A stretch of 12,946 nt of DNA from an uncultured Ruminococcus sp. Lineage in GTDB: Bacteria > Bacillota > Clostridia > Oscillospirales > Acutalibacteraceae. How positions within the stretch are numbered: position 1 is the first letter of the stretch; the number at the start of each line of letters is the position of its first letter. Of this stretch, positions 1 to 6,607 are shown piece after piece. The position numbers and the translations under genes were made by a program. Under the pieces are notes generated by a model, which was not told where the DNA came from, made no database searches, and was given only the letters and a program-made list of their open reading frames with translations. The DNA lies in NCBI GenBank assembly GCA_902783815.1, contig CACZSM010000154.1, positions 1 to 12,946 on the forward strand, given 5' to 3'.

Positions 1-8
1 ACGCACCG

Positions 9-26
9 CAAGCCTTTGAAAAGGCT
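9..26. repeat. Short palindrome (hairpin) at the window edge
   Basis: The bases AAGCCTTT and AAAGGCTT form an inverted repeat with a two-base centre, in practice a 7-bp stem with a four-base loop. No T-run follows directly on either strand, so it is not a typical intrinsic terminator. It could be part of a dispersed intergenic element or the end of an upstream unit. No gene can be supported in bases 1-96; a short open frame from base 1 stops at 76-78 and could equally be a chance reading. Confidence 0.35.
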
Positions 27-105
27 TGACCGAAACTTTTGCCTTTTTGTTGGCTATTTTTCTTTTAAAGAAAGTTGAATTCCATGCAAATTATATTTGA
101 CAGAC

Positions 106-134
106 TTGATAAAATTTAAAAGAACTGATATAAT
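106..134 (+). promoter_or_regulatory. Sigma-A-type promoter of the DUF1624 gene
   Basis: A -35 box TTGATA (106-111) is followed after exactly 17 bases by a perfect -10 box TATAAT (129-134). Transcription should begin near 141, giving a leader of about 115 bases before the ATG at 256. A perfect TTGACA at 97-102 lies just upstream but has no -10 box at a usable distance. Confidence 0.7.
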
Positions 135-151
135 AATCTTCAGGGGTTTTC

Positions 152-225
152 AGAGGTTCCCTTTGGAGCGTCAAATGACGACCCTCTCATTATATCATAT
201 TATATCGGGATTTGAAAAGACCCGA
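152..225 (+). promoter_or_regulatory. Structured 5' leader with two hairpins
   Basis: AGAGG (152-156) pairs with CCTCT (183-187) around an inner CGTC/GACG stem (169-172 with 177-180). A second stem, TCGGG (205-209) with CCCGA (221-225), has an 11-base loop and is followed by six A and seven T, then the ribosome binding site at 244-248. The second element resembles a weak terminator inside the leader. No known riboswitch class was recognised. Confidence 0.3.
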
Positions 226-255
226 AAAAATTTTTTTGCAGCCGGAGGTACACTT

Positions 256-1053
256 ATGGCAGAAGCAGCAAAAGAACAAAAGACGGATCAGAAACAAAAA
301 CCAAAAGGAAAGCCAAGAATACATCTGCTTGATGAACTCAGGGGCTTTGCGGTTTTTTGTATGATATTCTATCATGCCTTTTATTCTGTGGGATATATTT
401 TCGGATGGGAGCTTGGCAAGACATTAATGGACTTTTTCAGTCCGGCGGAACCTTTCTTTGCAGGTTTGTTCATCTTTATATCGGGGATATCATCAAACCT
501 GAGTCATTCAAATATAGCCAGAGGCGCAAAGTTGTTTTTTATCGCGTATGCGGTGACTGTCATTACATACTTTGCAGCAGGTGAAGCGCAGATCATAAGA
601 TTCGGCATACTGCATTTTCTATCTATCTGCATGATGCTTTACGGGATCTTTAATAAGGTAGGAAAACTTGTACCGATGTGGGTGGGTTTTTTCCTGTGCG
701 CGGTGCTGTTCGTTCTTACATTCAATGTAATATCAGGAAGTGTCGGGATACCGTTTGTATGGAAATACGATCTGCCTGAAATGCTTTACCAGACGGATTT
801 TCTTTATCCGTTGGGATTTATCAGGAGTGGTTTTTTTTCCAGTGATTATTTCCCTATGCTGCCATGGATGTTCATGTTTATGATGGGCGGATTTTTCGGC
901 AGACTTGCAGTACAGAAGAAGTTTCCGAAATTTGCATACAAAAAGCATATAGGATTTTTTGCTTTTTTAGGAAAACACGCATTGATAGTATATCTGCTGC
1001 ATCAGCCGGTTATTTATGGTATATGTATGCTGATAAAACAATTCGTAAAGTAA
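256..1053 (+). CDS. DUF1624 / HGSNAT-like membrane acyltransferase-family protein
   Basis: This is a 265-residue integral membrane protein resembling the catalytic domain of heparan-alpha-glucosaminide N-acetyltransferase (DUF1624). Family members are thought to move acyl groups to sugars across the membrane; the substrate here is unknown. Visible motifs, in order, are an N-terminal charged tail (1-21), DELRG (26-30), a membrane helix ending in His40, the ISGISS stretch (75-80), N86 with R89-G90, RFGILH with His120, and a C-terminal helix with YLLHQP (His249). About seven hydrophobic segments are present. The frame is open back to a TTG at 97, but the ATG at 256 has GGAGG at 244-248 and starts just before the charged tail, so it is preferred. 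The next gene starts 14 bases later and its ribosome binding site abuts this stop codon, so the two are co-transcribed. An eight-T run lies inside the gene at 831-838. The family call is good; the activity is inferred. Confidence 0.8.
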   Translation: MAEAAKEQKTDQKQKPKGKPRIHLLDELRGFAVFCMIFYHAFYSVGYIFGWELGKTLMDFFSPAEPFFAGLFIFISGISSNLSHSNIARGAKLFFIAYAVTVITYFAAGEAQIIRFGILHFLSICMMLYGIFNKVGKLVPMWVGFFLCAVLFVLTFNVISGSVGIPFVWKYDLPEMLYQTDFLYPLGFIRSGFFSSDYFPMLPWMFMFMMGGFFGRLAVQKKFPKFAYKKHIGFFAFLGKHALIVYLLHQPVIYGICMLIKQFVK

Positions 1054-1067
1054 AGGAGGAATAAAAA

Positions 1068-1823
1068 ATGGATGAAGATATCAAGACAACTGAAGCCGTG
1101 GAAGAAACAGCAGAAGATGCCGGGGAGAAAAAAGAGGATGTAAAATCAGCGGAGGAAGCCTCGGAAAAGATTGAAACCTCTGCGCCGAAGCTTACGAAGT
1201 ACGAACAGGAGCTTGAAAGAAAAAAACAGCTTAAAAATGATAAGCGTTATAAAAGTAATAAGAAAATGTACGATCTTGGCATGATATTGCTTGCTGTGAT
1301 AATGATTATAAATAGTGTCAGATATTTTATGCAGATCGAAATATTTATAAATGGCGCGATCTGTACACAGTATCTGATGATGTTGTATATCATACCGTGT
1401 TTTATGATGATGGCTGGTCTTATAGGCTCCAAAAAGGTGGCAAAGGAGTATGAGATAGATGAGGGTTTTATAGGCATAGCATTTGTAGGAGCGCTTACTG
1501 CTCTGCTTACTATCCTTGCGGTGATTAATATTATTACTCCATCATATCATATTTATAAGACAGAAGATGTTGAGATCAAAAACGGTGAGAAAATGACTGT
1601 CGTGGAATATGTGAATGTACCGGCATTCAAAAAGCCTAACGAAAAAATGCCGCTTGAGCATAGTGTTGATGTTTTCAGGAATTATGGTATATTTGCAAAA
1701 AGACTTGCGACTGCTGATGTGTTTTTTGCAGGATGCCATATTGAAGAATCAAAGGTCGGAAAAGGATATTGTCTTGTAATAAAAACTCCTGTAAGCACTG
1801 AAAAAATACCATTCAATTATTAA
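1068..1823 (+). CDS. Uncharacterised membrane protein with charged N-terminal region
   Basis: I do not recognise a named family. The 251-residue protein starts with an acidic, Glu/Ala-rich stretch (1-40), then a basic one (about 41-66) that should stay in the cytoplasm. Three hydrophobic segments follow at about 67-88, 97-120 and 133-157. The last 95 residues form a soluble domain with alternating hydrophobic residues that suggest beta strands. With a cytoplasmic N-terminus and three crossings, this C-terminal domain should face outward. AAAGGAGG lies directly after the upstream stop codon, with good spacing to the ATG at 1068. Co-transcription with the DUF1624 gene suggests it is a partner or accessory of that protein, but nothing in the sequence proves this. 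Confidence 0.8.
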   Translation: MDEDIKTTEAVEETAEDAGEKKEDVKSAEEASEKIETSAPKLTKYEQELERKKQLKNDKRYKSNKKMYDLGMILLAVIMIINSVRYFMQIEIFINGAICTQYLMMLYIIPCFMMMAGLIGSKKVAKEYEIDEGFIGIAFVGALTALLTILAVINIITPSYHIYKTEDVEIKNGEKMTVVEYVNVPAFKKPNEKMPLEHSVDVFRNYGIFAKRLATADVFFAGCHIEESKVGKGYCLVIKTPVSTEKIPFNY

Positions 1824-1867
1824 GGATCACTGGATAGATATAGTCAGCGCTCCCATAATGAAATGAC

Positions 1868-1902
1868 AAAGACCAGCGGATGTTATGTCCGCTGGTCTTT
1901 TT
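1868..1902. terminator. Bidirectional intrinsic terminator between convergent genes
   Basis: A perfect 13-bp stem (1868-1880 with 1888-1900) encloses a seven-base loop. On the plus strand it ends in TTTTT; on the minus strand it ends in TTT within a T-rich stretch. It sits between the stop of the membrane protein gene (1823) and the stop of the carboxypeptidase gene (1909), so it can end transcription from both sides. Confidence 0.88.
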
Positions 1903-1908
1903 GACGGG

Positions 1909-3246
1909 TCAGAATTTTCTGTATTTTTTTACCGGGTTATTGTTTCTTTTGCGTTTTGTGTATATTGCTGCGATTATAAAATATATCAGTATGAGCAGTC
2001 CGAGAACTATTACGGTTACGATGAACCACGAGGATTTAACGATCGAATCAAGAGCAGCAAGCGCACTCAGAAGCTCACTGCGGTCAACGGATTCACTTGC
2101 AATAAGATCGATAGTAGCCAATTTCTGATTAGCGTAGGTAAGAGTTATTGTTCCGACTTTATCACCTGCCCGTACAGGTGCGTCAATGCTCTCAGGAATA
2201 TCAAATGAACGGTCAATGCTTTCTGTTGATACCTCATCCGGCAGGATAGTGGAATAACCCTGCGCAGGAGCGAGCTGTATTTTATCCTTGTTCCAGGCGT
2301 ATTTCAGGTTGATCTCCTTTACAAGACTGTTTTTGTCAAGTACGGATTTTATCGAAAGATTTTTGAATGCCCAGCGATAGAGATTTGCGGAATCTATCAT
2401 TGCTCCGTTATCGTAGTTATTTCCCCTTGAGTCCTCATAGGGAGCGCCGTAGGCTATGCAAAGGTATGTATAGCCGTCCTTTGAAGCTGTGGAAACAAGA
2501 CAGTAGCCTGAATCATTGCCGGTAGATCCTGTTTTTATGCCTGCCGCATATGGGTAGTAGTAATCTCCGCCGCGGTTTTCATCTATCATGGAGTTTGTAG
2601 TTACAAGGTATCTGTCATCGCCCAGGATATCTGAGGTTACGGTATTTGTGATCTCAGAGAACAGTGGGAGCGTCAGAGCATACTTCGTTATCTTAGCCAT
2701 ATCGCTTACAGTTGTATAGTGGTTCGGATCGTTAAGACCGTGAGGATTTGCAAAATGTGTGCCCGTACAGCCAAGCTCGTTGGCTTTTTTATTCATCATA
2801 TCAACAAAGCTGCTGATATTTCCTTTTCCTATATAATCTGCAAGAATAAGTGCGGCATCATTGCCGGATGGTATCATCATACAGCATAAAAGCTGATGAA
2901 TACTCAGCCTTTCATTTTCTTCAAGACCTGCCATAGAACTTCCGGTACCGTCAAGCTGATGAAGAACATCAGATTTCACCGTAACATAGGTCTTATCAAG
3001 ATCATTGATATTTTCGGCAGTAATTATATAAGTCATTATCTTTGTAGTAGAAGCCGGAAAACGCCTTGCATTTGAGTCTTTTTCATAGACAACTACGCCG
3101 GTATCCAGATTTTCGAGATAGATGGATTTGCTTGTGGTTTTGAAGTCGATATTGAAAGGAGCAGCCTCAGCCCTGATATCAGGAAGAAAAACGGATGCCG
3201 ATAATAAAACCACAGCAGAAAGTATTATTGAAATAATTTTTTTCAT
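1909..3246 (-). CDS. D-alanyl-D-alanine carboxypeptidase (S11 family, low-molecular-weight PBP)
   Basis: This is a 445-residue secreted, membrane-anchored peptidase that should trim the terminal D-alanine from peptidoglycan stem pentapeptides and so limit cross-linking. A signal peptide covers about residues 1-28, with a basic start, a hydrophobic core and an AEA-AP cleavage region. All three S11 motifs are intact: S66-T-T-K69 with the catalytic serine, S127-G-N129, and K238-T-G240. A beta-rich C-terminal domain (about 295-385) matches the PBP5 C-terminal type. A hydrophobic helix (407-429) followed by a basic tail anchors the protein at its C-terminus, as in DacA/DacF proteins. The frame is open up to 3330, but the ATG at 3246 starts directly at the signal peptide; the AGAGG upstream of it is about 13 bases away, a little far. 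The gene is transcribed alone, divergent from the EamA transporter. Confidence 0.93.
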   Translation of the reverse strand: MKKIISIILSAVVLLSASVFLPDIRAEAAPFNIDFKTTSKSIYLENLDTGVVVYEKDSNARRFPASTTKIMTYIITAENINDLDKTYVTVKSDVLHQLDGTGSSMAGLEENERLSIHQLLCCMMIPSGNDAALILADYIGKGNISSFVDMMNKKANELGCTGTHFANPHGLNDPNHYTTVSDMAKITKYALTLPLFSEITNTVTSDILGDDRYLVTTNSMIDENRGGDYYYPYAAGIKTGSTGNDSGYCLVSTASKDGYTYLCIAYGAPYEDSRGNNYDNGAMIDSANLYRWAFKNLSIKSVLDKNSLVKEINLKYAWNKDKIQLAPAQGYSTILPDEVSTESIDRSFDIPESIDAPVRAGDKVGTITLTYANQKLATIDLIASESVDRSELLSALAALDSIVKSSWFIVTVIVLGLLILIYFIIAAIYTKRKRNNNPVKKYRKF

Positions 3247-3332
3247 GGAAAAACATACACCTCTGTGATATAATAATAATTGATGCAGCAAAATGATATA
3301 CTTTTTACAAGGGGATATCTTTTTGCACATCT

Positions 3333-3341
3333 ATTGTATCA
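3333..3341 (-). promoter_or_regulatory. Probable extended -10 promoter of the carboxypeptidase gene
   Basis: On the minus strand the sequence reads TGATACAAT, an extended -10 element: TG, one base, then TACAAT (five of six to consensus). The -35 region upstream is poor (TTGTGT with 18-base spacing). Initiation near 3326 would give a leader of about 80 bases. Confidence 0.5.
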
Positions 3342-3384
3342 TAGTCAAAGGTATAAACACAAATAAAATTATGCTGAAATTTTA

Positions 3385-3413
3385 TTGAATAATCCGTACA
3401 ATTGTAGTAATAT
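3385..3413 (+). promoter_or_regulatory. Possible promoter of the EamA transporter gene
   Basis: TTGAAT (3385-3390) is followed after 17 bases by TAATAT (3408-3413). Each box matches consensus at four of six positions. It is the best-spaced pair in this AT-rich divergent region (3247-3538), but such matches arise easily by chance here. Confidence 0.35.
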
Positions 3414-3538
3414 TTTTCAAGAACATAATATATGTACCCGATGGTATTCACTGACAATATTACAGACCTGAAAAAATAAGTCGGCTTTATGATAAAAAAA
3501 CTGCATTTTTACGGATCCTGTAGAAAAAAGGTGATGGG

Positions 3539-4450
3539 ATGAAAAAAATAAAAATTGAAAAAAGATATAAGGCTATTTTTTATATAGTGCTTTCAGCTTT
3601 CTGTTTTGCTTTTATGAATCTGTTTGTAAGACTATCAGGAGATCTTCCTTCGATGCAGAAATGCTTTTTCAGGAATTTTGTAGCAGTATTTTTTGCGCTT
3701 GGTATGCTGATAAAACAAAAAAGCGGATTCAGATGGAAAAAGGGAAATCTGAAATTCCTGCTTCTGAGGTCTGCTGTAGGCACATTGGGAGTTATTTGTA
3801 ATTTTTATGCGATAGATCATATTGCGCTTGCGGATGCTTCAATACTTAATAAGATGTCGCCGTTTTTTGTGATAATCTTTTCACTTATAATTCTGGGGGA
3901 AAAACTTACGCTTTTACAGGGACTTGCAGTATTTACAGCCTTTTTAGGGACTCTGTTCATTCTTAAGCCGAGTTTCAGTAATATAGACCTGATACCGTCA
4001 GCAATAGGACTTGCAGGAGGAATGTGCGCGGGCTTTGCATATACAATGGTACGGATACTCGGAAAAAGAGGAGAAAACGGAGCTTTGATCGTATTTTTCT
4101 TTTCAGCCTTTTCGTGTATAGTTACTCTGCCGGATCTTATATTGAATTTTCATCCGATGACAGCTGTACAGCTTCTTATGCTGATAGGAGCAGGAGCTTC
4201 GGCTGCAGGCGGACAGTTCTCTATAACAGCTGCATATTATCATGCTCCTGCAAGGGAGATATCTGTGTATGATTATTCGCAGATAATATTCTCTACAATG
4301 CTGGGAGTGATTTTCCTCGGAGAGCTTCCAGATATATACAGCTTTATCGGATATACAATTATAGTGCTTATGGCTGTGCTGATGTTTCTTTATAATAATA
4401 AGAGGTGGATATTTGCTGAAAAAAACACAGAGTCTGCTTCCGATAAATGA
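3539..4450 (+). CDS. EamA/DMT-superfamily transporter
   Basis: This is a 303-residue membrane protein of the drug/metabolite transporter superfamily, with two EamA repeats (about 10-142 and 155-288) and about ten hydrophobic segments. Typical features are the early 'F-x-F-M-N-L-F-V-R' helix, the 'S-I-L-N-K-M-S-P-F-F' stretch followed by 'I-L-G-E-K-L' closing repeat 1, and 'F-L-G-E-L-P' in repeat 2. EamA proteins export metabolites or drugs; the substrate cannot be read from sequence. The ATG at 3539 follows AAAGGTGA; the two nearer ATG/GTG codons run into a stop at once. It seems to be a single-gene unit: the next gene has its own promoter. No clear hairpin terminator follows it. Confidence 0.88.
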   Translation: MKKIKIEKRYKAIFYIVLSAFCFAFMNLFVRLSGDLPSMQKCFFRNFVAVFFALGMLIKQKSGFRWKKGNLKFLLLRSAVGTLGVICNFYAIDHIALADASILNKMSPFFVIIFSLIILGEKLTLLQGLAVFTAFLGTLFILKPSFSNIDLIPSAIGLAGGMCAGFAYTMVRILGKRGENGALIVFFFSAFSCIVTLPDLILNFHPMTAVQLLMLIGAGASAAGGQFSITAAYYHAPAREISVYDYSQIIFSTMLGVIFLGELPDIYSFIGYTIIVLMAVLMFLYNNKRWIFAEKNTESASDK

Positions 4451-4498
4451 GTATAAGCAAAAATATGTAAAATACTATTTTGAAATGTGATAAAAGAC

Positions 4499-4527
4499 TT
4501 GATTTTACGAAATGATTATGATATTAT
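4499..4527 (+). promoter_or_regulatory. Promoter of the secG-to-rnr operon
   Basis: TTGATT (4499-4504), a 17-base spacer, then TATTAT (4522-4527). A second overlapping TATAAT-like stretch follows directly. The start point should lie near 4534, about 30 bases before the secG ATG. No other good promoter was found between here and rnr, although promoters inside the genes were not searched exhaustively. Confidence 0.62.
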
Positions 4528-4565
4528 AATAGGGTATGTTAATAAAAACAGGGAGGACTAAACAG

Positions 4566-5168
4566 ATGGGTGTCTGGGAAATAGTTGTCGGATCGTTGGT
4601 TCTTTTGCTTTCGATCATTCTGATTATTGTTATTATTTTGCAGGAGGGTCATGAAGCTGGTCTTGGTACTGTTACCGGAGGAGCTGATTCTTTTCTGTCA
4701 AGGGGCAAGGCTCGTACAGCAGATGCGCTTTTTGCAAGGATAACAAAATATTGTGCTATAGTGTTTTTTGCTCTTGTAATTATTCTTAATGCTCTTTCAT
4801 ATTTCGGATGGACTGGCAGATCGAATAATGAAGAGTCAAGCACAGCCGGTGTTGCTGAAACAAGCTCTGTTGAAACAAGCACTGAAGCGTCAGCAGAAGC
4901 AAGTACCGAAGCATCAGCAGAAGCAAGCACTGAAGCATCAGCAGAAGCAAGCACTGAAGCATCAGCAGAAGCAAGCACTGAGGCATCAGCAGAAGCAAGC
5001 ACTGAGGCATCGGCAGAAGCAAGTACCGAAGCATCGGCAGAAGCAAGTACCGAAGCATCAGCAGAGGCAAGCACTGAGGCATCGGCAGAAGCAAGTGCCG
5101 AAGCATCAGCAGAAGCAAGCACTGAGGCATCGGCAGAAGCAAGCGCTGAAACAAGCACAGAAGAGTAA
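4566..5168 (+). CDS. secG: SecG preprotein translocase subunit with long repeat tail
   Basis: SecG is the small subunit of the SecYEG export channel in the cytoplasmic membrane. Residues 1-80 are a normal SecG: helix 1 (about 4-25), the conserved cytoplasmic loop starting LQEGHEAGLG and containing GGADSFLSRG, then helix 2 (about 60-80). Usual SecG proteins end near here, at about 70-85 residues. This one has 200, because a Ser/Glu-rich linker and then eleven 8-residue repeats (105-192, mostly STEASAEA) plus a decayed twelfth (193-200) follow. By family topology both ends lie outside the membrane, so the acidic tail should face outward. The ATG at 4566 has GGAGG at 4552-4556; an earlier in-frame ATG at 4536 lacks such a site. 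It is the first gene of the operon. Confidence 0.9.
   Translation: MGVWEIVVGSLVLLLSIILIIVIILQEGHEAGLGTVTGGADSFLSRGKARTADALFARITKYCAIVFFALVIILNALSYFGWTGRSNNEESSTAGVAETSSVETSTEASAEASTEASAEASTEASAEASTEASAEASTEASAEASTEASAEASTEASAEASTEASAEASTEASAEASAEASAEASTEASAEASAETSTEE
4878..5165 (+). repeat. 24-bp tandem repeat inside secG
   Basis: Eleven intact 24-base units run from 4878 to 5141, and a decayed twelfth fills 5142-5165 just before the stop. Each unit encodes eight residues: ten units give STEASAEA and the tenth in order gives SAEASAEA. Units differ mainly at silent sites (AGC ACT or AGT ACC, GAA or GAG, TCA or TCG). The unit GAG GCA TCG occurs at positions 6, 9 and 11, and at 6 and 9 is followed by an AGT-NCC-GAA unit, which suggests duplication of blocks of two or three units. 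The unit is a multiple of three, so copy changes keep the frame. Confidence 0.95.
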
Positions 5169-5184
5169 TTCAGGATTTTTTCGG

Positions 5185-5218
5185 AGCACCTTCAATGGTC
5201 ATACATTGAGGGTGCTTT
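5185..5218 (+). terminator. Terminator-like hairpin between secG and cca
   Basis: A 13-bp stem with one G-T pair (5185-5197 with 5204-5216) closes a six-base loop. It is followed by only three T and then ACTGAATTT. The short T-run suggests partial termination or an RNA-processing/stability element rather than a full stop. It lies 17 bases after the secG stop and 25 bases before the cca start. Confidence 0.5.
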
Positions 5219-5242
5219 ACTGAATTTAGGGCAGGTGATATT

Positions 5243-6607
5243 ATGGAAATCAGAATTCCGGAAAATGTGAGTAAAATAATTGATACGCTCAATAGCAGAG
5301 GTTTTGAAGCCTATGCTGTAGGCGGATGTATAAGGGATAGTCTTATGGGTATAGTGCCGCACGATTGGGATATTTGTACATCGGCTTTGCCTGATGAGGT
5401 ACTGGATACTCTTGGAAGACATAATATTATTGAAAGCGGTCTTAAACATGGTACGGTTACTGTAAGTGTAGATGGTGAGTTATTTGAGATCACAACATTC
5501 CGTACAGATGGGAAATATCTTGATAACCGTCATCCGGAAAATGTGAAATTCGTAAGGTCACTGAGGGAGGACCTCCAGAGAAGGGACTTTACAATGAATT
5601 CTATTGCCTGCCACCATATAAAGGGTATAATTGACGAATTCGGCGGCTGTGAAGATATTGAAAATGGTATCATAAGATGTGTCGGCGACCCGGAAAAACG
5701 CTTCGGAGAGGATGCACTCAGAATACTGCGCGCATTGAGGTTCGCATCAAGACTTGGCTTCCGTATTGAAGAAAATACAGGAAAGGCTGTACATAAGCTG
5801 TGCGGTACTCTCAGGAATATTTCCGCTGAGAGGATCGCATCTGAATTTACTCAGATACTTATGGGTAAATATGTAGTGGATGTTTTGCTTGAATACAGTG
5901 ATGTCATAGATGTGATAATACCGGAAATATATGATATGATCGGCTGTGTGCAGAATAACCCTCACCATATTTATGATGTCTGGGAACATACGGTAAGAGT
6001 AGTCGGATATGTTCCGCAGGACAGGATACTCAGACTTGCAGCTTTTTTCCATGATATAGCAAAACCATTCTGCCGTACAACAGATGAAAGGGGTATAGAT
6101 CATTTTCACGGACATCCTTTGCTTAGCGCGAAAATGACAAGAGCTATACTTAACAGACTCAGATTTGATAAAAAGACTATAAGTCAGGTTTGCCTGCTTG
6201 TGGAGTTTCATGACTATCGCCCTCCGACAGATGCAAAACCAGTGAGAAAACTGCTTTCAAAAATGGGCGCGGAGAACTATCCGGAGCTTCTTGAACTGAA
6301 AAGAGCTGACTGCAGGGCACAGAACCCGGAATTGCTTGAGGGCAAATTGGTATATATAGATACGCTGGAGGAGATATGTAAAAAGGAAACTGAGGGAGGA
6401 AGAAAATTCAGAGTATCAGATCTTGCGGTAAACGGACGGGATCTTATGGAAATTGGCATAAGTGAGGGTAAAAAAATAGGTAAGACACTTGAATATCTGT
6501 TAAGTGGAATGATAAATGAAGAAATAGAAAATGATTTTGACAGCATGATAAAGGCTGCAAGGAACTTCAATAATATAACTGATAGAGAGGAAACAAATGG
6601 AGTATAA
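5243..6607 (+). CDS. cca: CCA tRNA nucleotidyltransferase with HD domain
   Basis: This enzyme adds or repairs the 3' CCA end of tRNAs from CTP and ATP. The 454-residue protein has the class II nucleotidyltransferase head: GGCIRD (27-32), the metal-binding D41-x-D43, RRDFTMN (113-119) and the nucleotide-selecting E156-D-A-L-R160 helix, followed by RALRFASR. A C-terminal HD domain is visible, with H242 and H249, H270-D271 and H287/H289/H291; HD domains in this family are linked to phosphohydrolase activity on tRNA ends. Poly(A) polymerase, or an enzyme adding only CC or only A, cannot be excluded from sequence alone. AGGTGA at 5233-5238 serves the ATG. Its last 11 bases overlap the DnaD-domain gene, so translation of the two is probably coupled. 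Confidence 0.92.
   Translation: MEIRIPENVSKIIDTLNSRGFEAYAVGGCIRDSLMGIVPHDWDICTSALPDEVLDTLGRHNIIESGLKHGTVTVSVDGELFEITTFRTDGKYLDNRHPENVKFVRSLREDLQRRDFTMNSIACHHIKGIIDEFGGCEDIENGIIRCVGDPEKRFGEDALRILRALRFASRLGFRIEENTGKAVHKLCGTLRNISAERIASEFTQILMGKYVVDVLLEYSDVIDVIIPEIYDMIGCVQNNPHHIYDVWEHTVRVVGYVPQDRILRLAAFFHDIAKPFCRTTDERGIDHFHGHPLLSAKMTRAILNRLRFDKKTISQVCLLVEFHDYRPPTDAKPVRKLLSKMGAENYPELLELKRADCRAQNPELLEGKLVYIDTLEEICKKETEGGRKFRVSDLAVNGRDLMEIGISEGKKIGKTLEYLLSGMINEEIENDFDSMIKAARNFNNITDREETNGV

Noticed and set aside
97..255. N-terminal extension of the DUF1624 protein from a TTG at 97
   Set aside because: The start would lie inside the promoter region, upstream of the -10 box at 129-134, with no ribosome binding site. 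The ATG at 256 has GGAGG at good spacing.
831..838. Eight-T run in the DUF1624 gene as a phase-variable tract or frameshift
   Set aside because: The frame continues unbroken through it with conserved membrane motifs on both sides, and an eight-base run alone is weak evidence of variation.
3247..3330. Upstream extension of the carboxypeptidase to an ATG at 3330
   Set aside because: It would place 28 residues before a standard signal peptide, and this stretch overlaps the predicted transcription start.
4649..5158. Long open frames on both strands across the secG repeat (minus-strand 169 and 122 residues, plus-strand 144 residues)
   Set aside because: The 24-base repeat has no stop codon in these frames, so they stay open by composition. 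They lack credible starts and ribosome binding sites, while the SecG frame has an N-terminal family match.
5747..6211. Minus-strand open frame of 154 residues inside cca
   Set aside because: It runs antisense to conserved CCA enzyme and HD motifs and has no ribosome binding site or recognisable domain.
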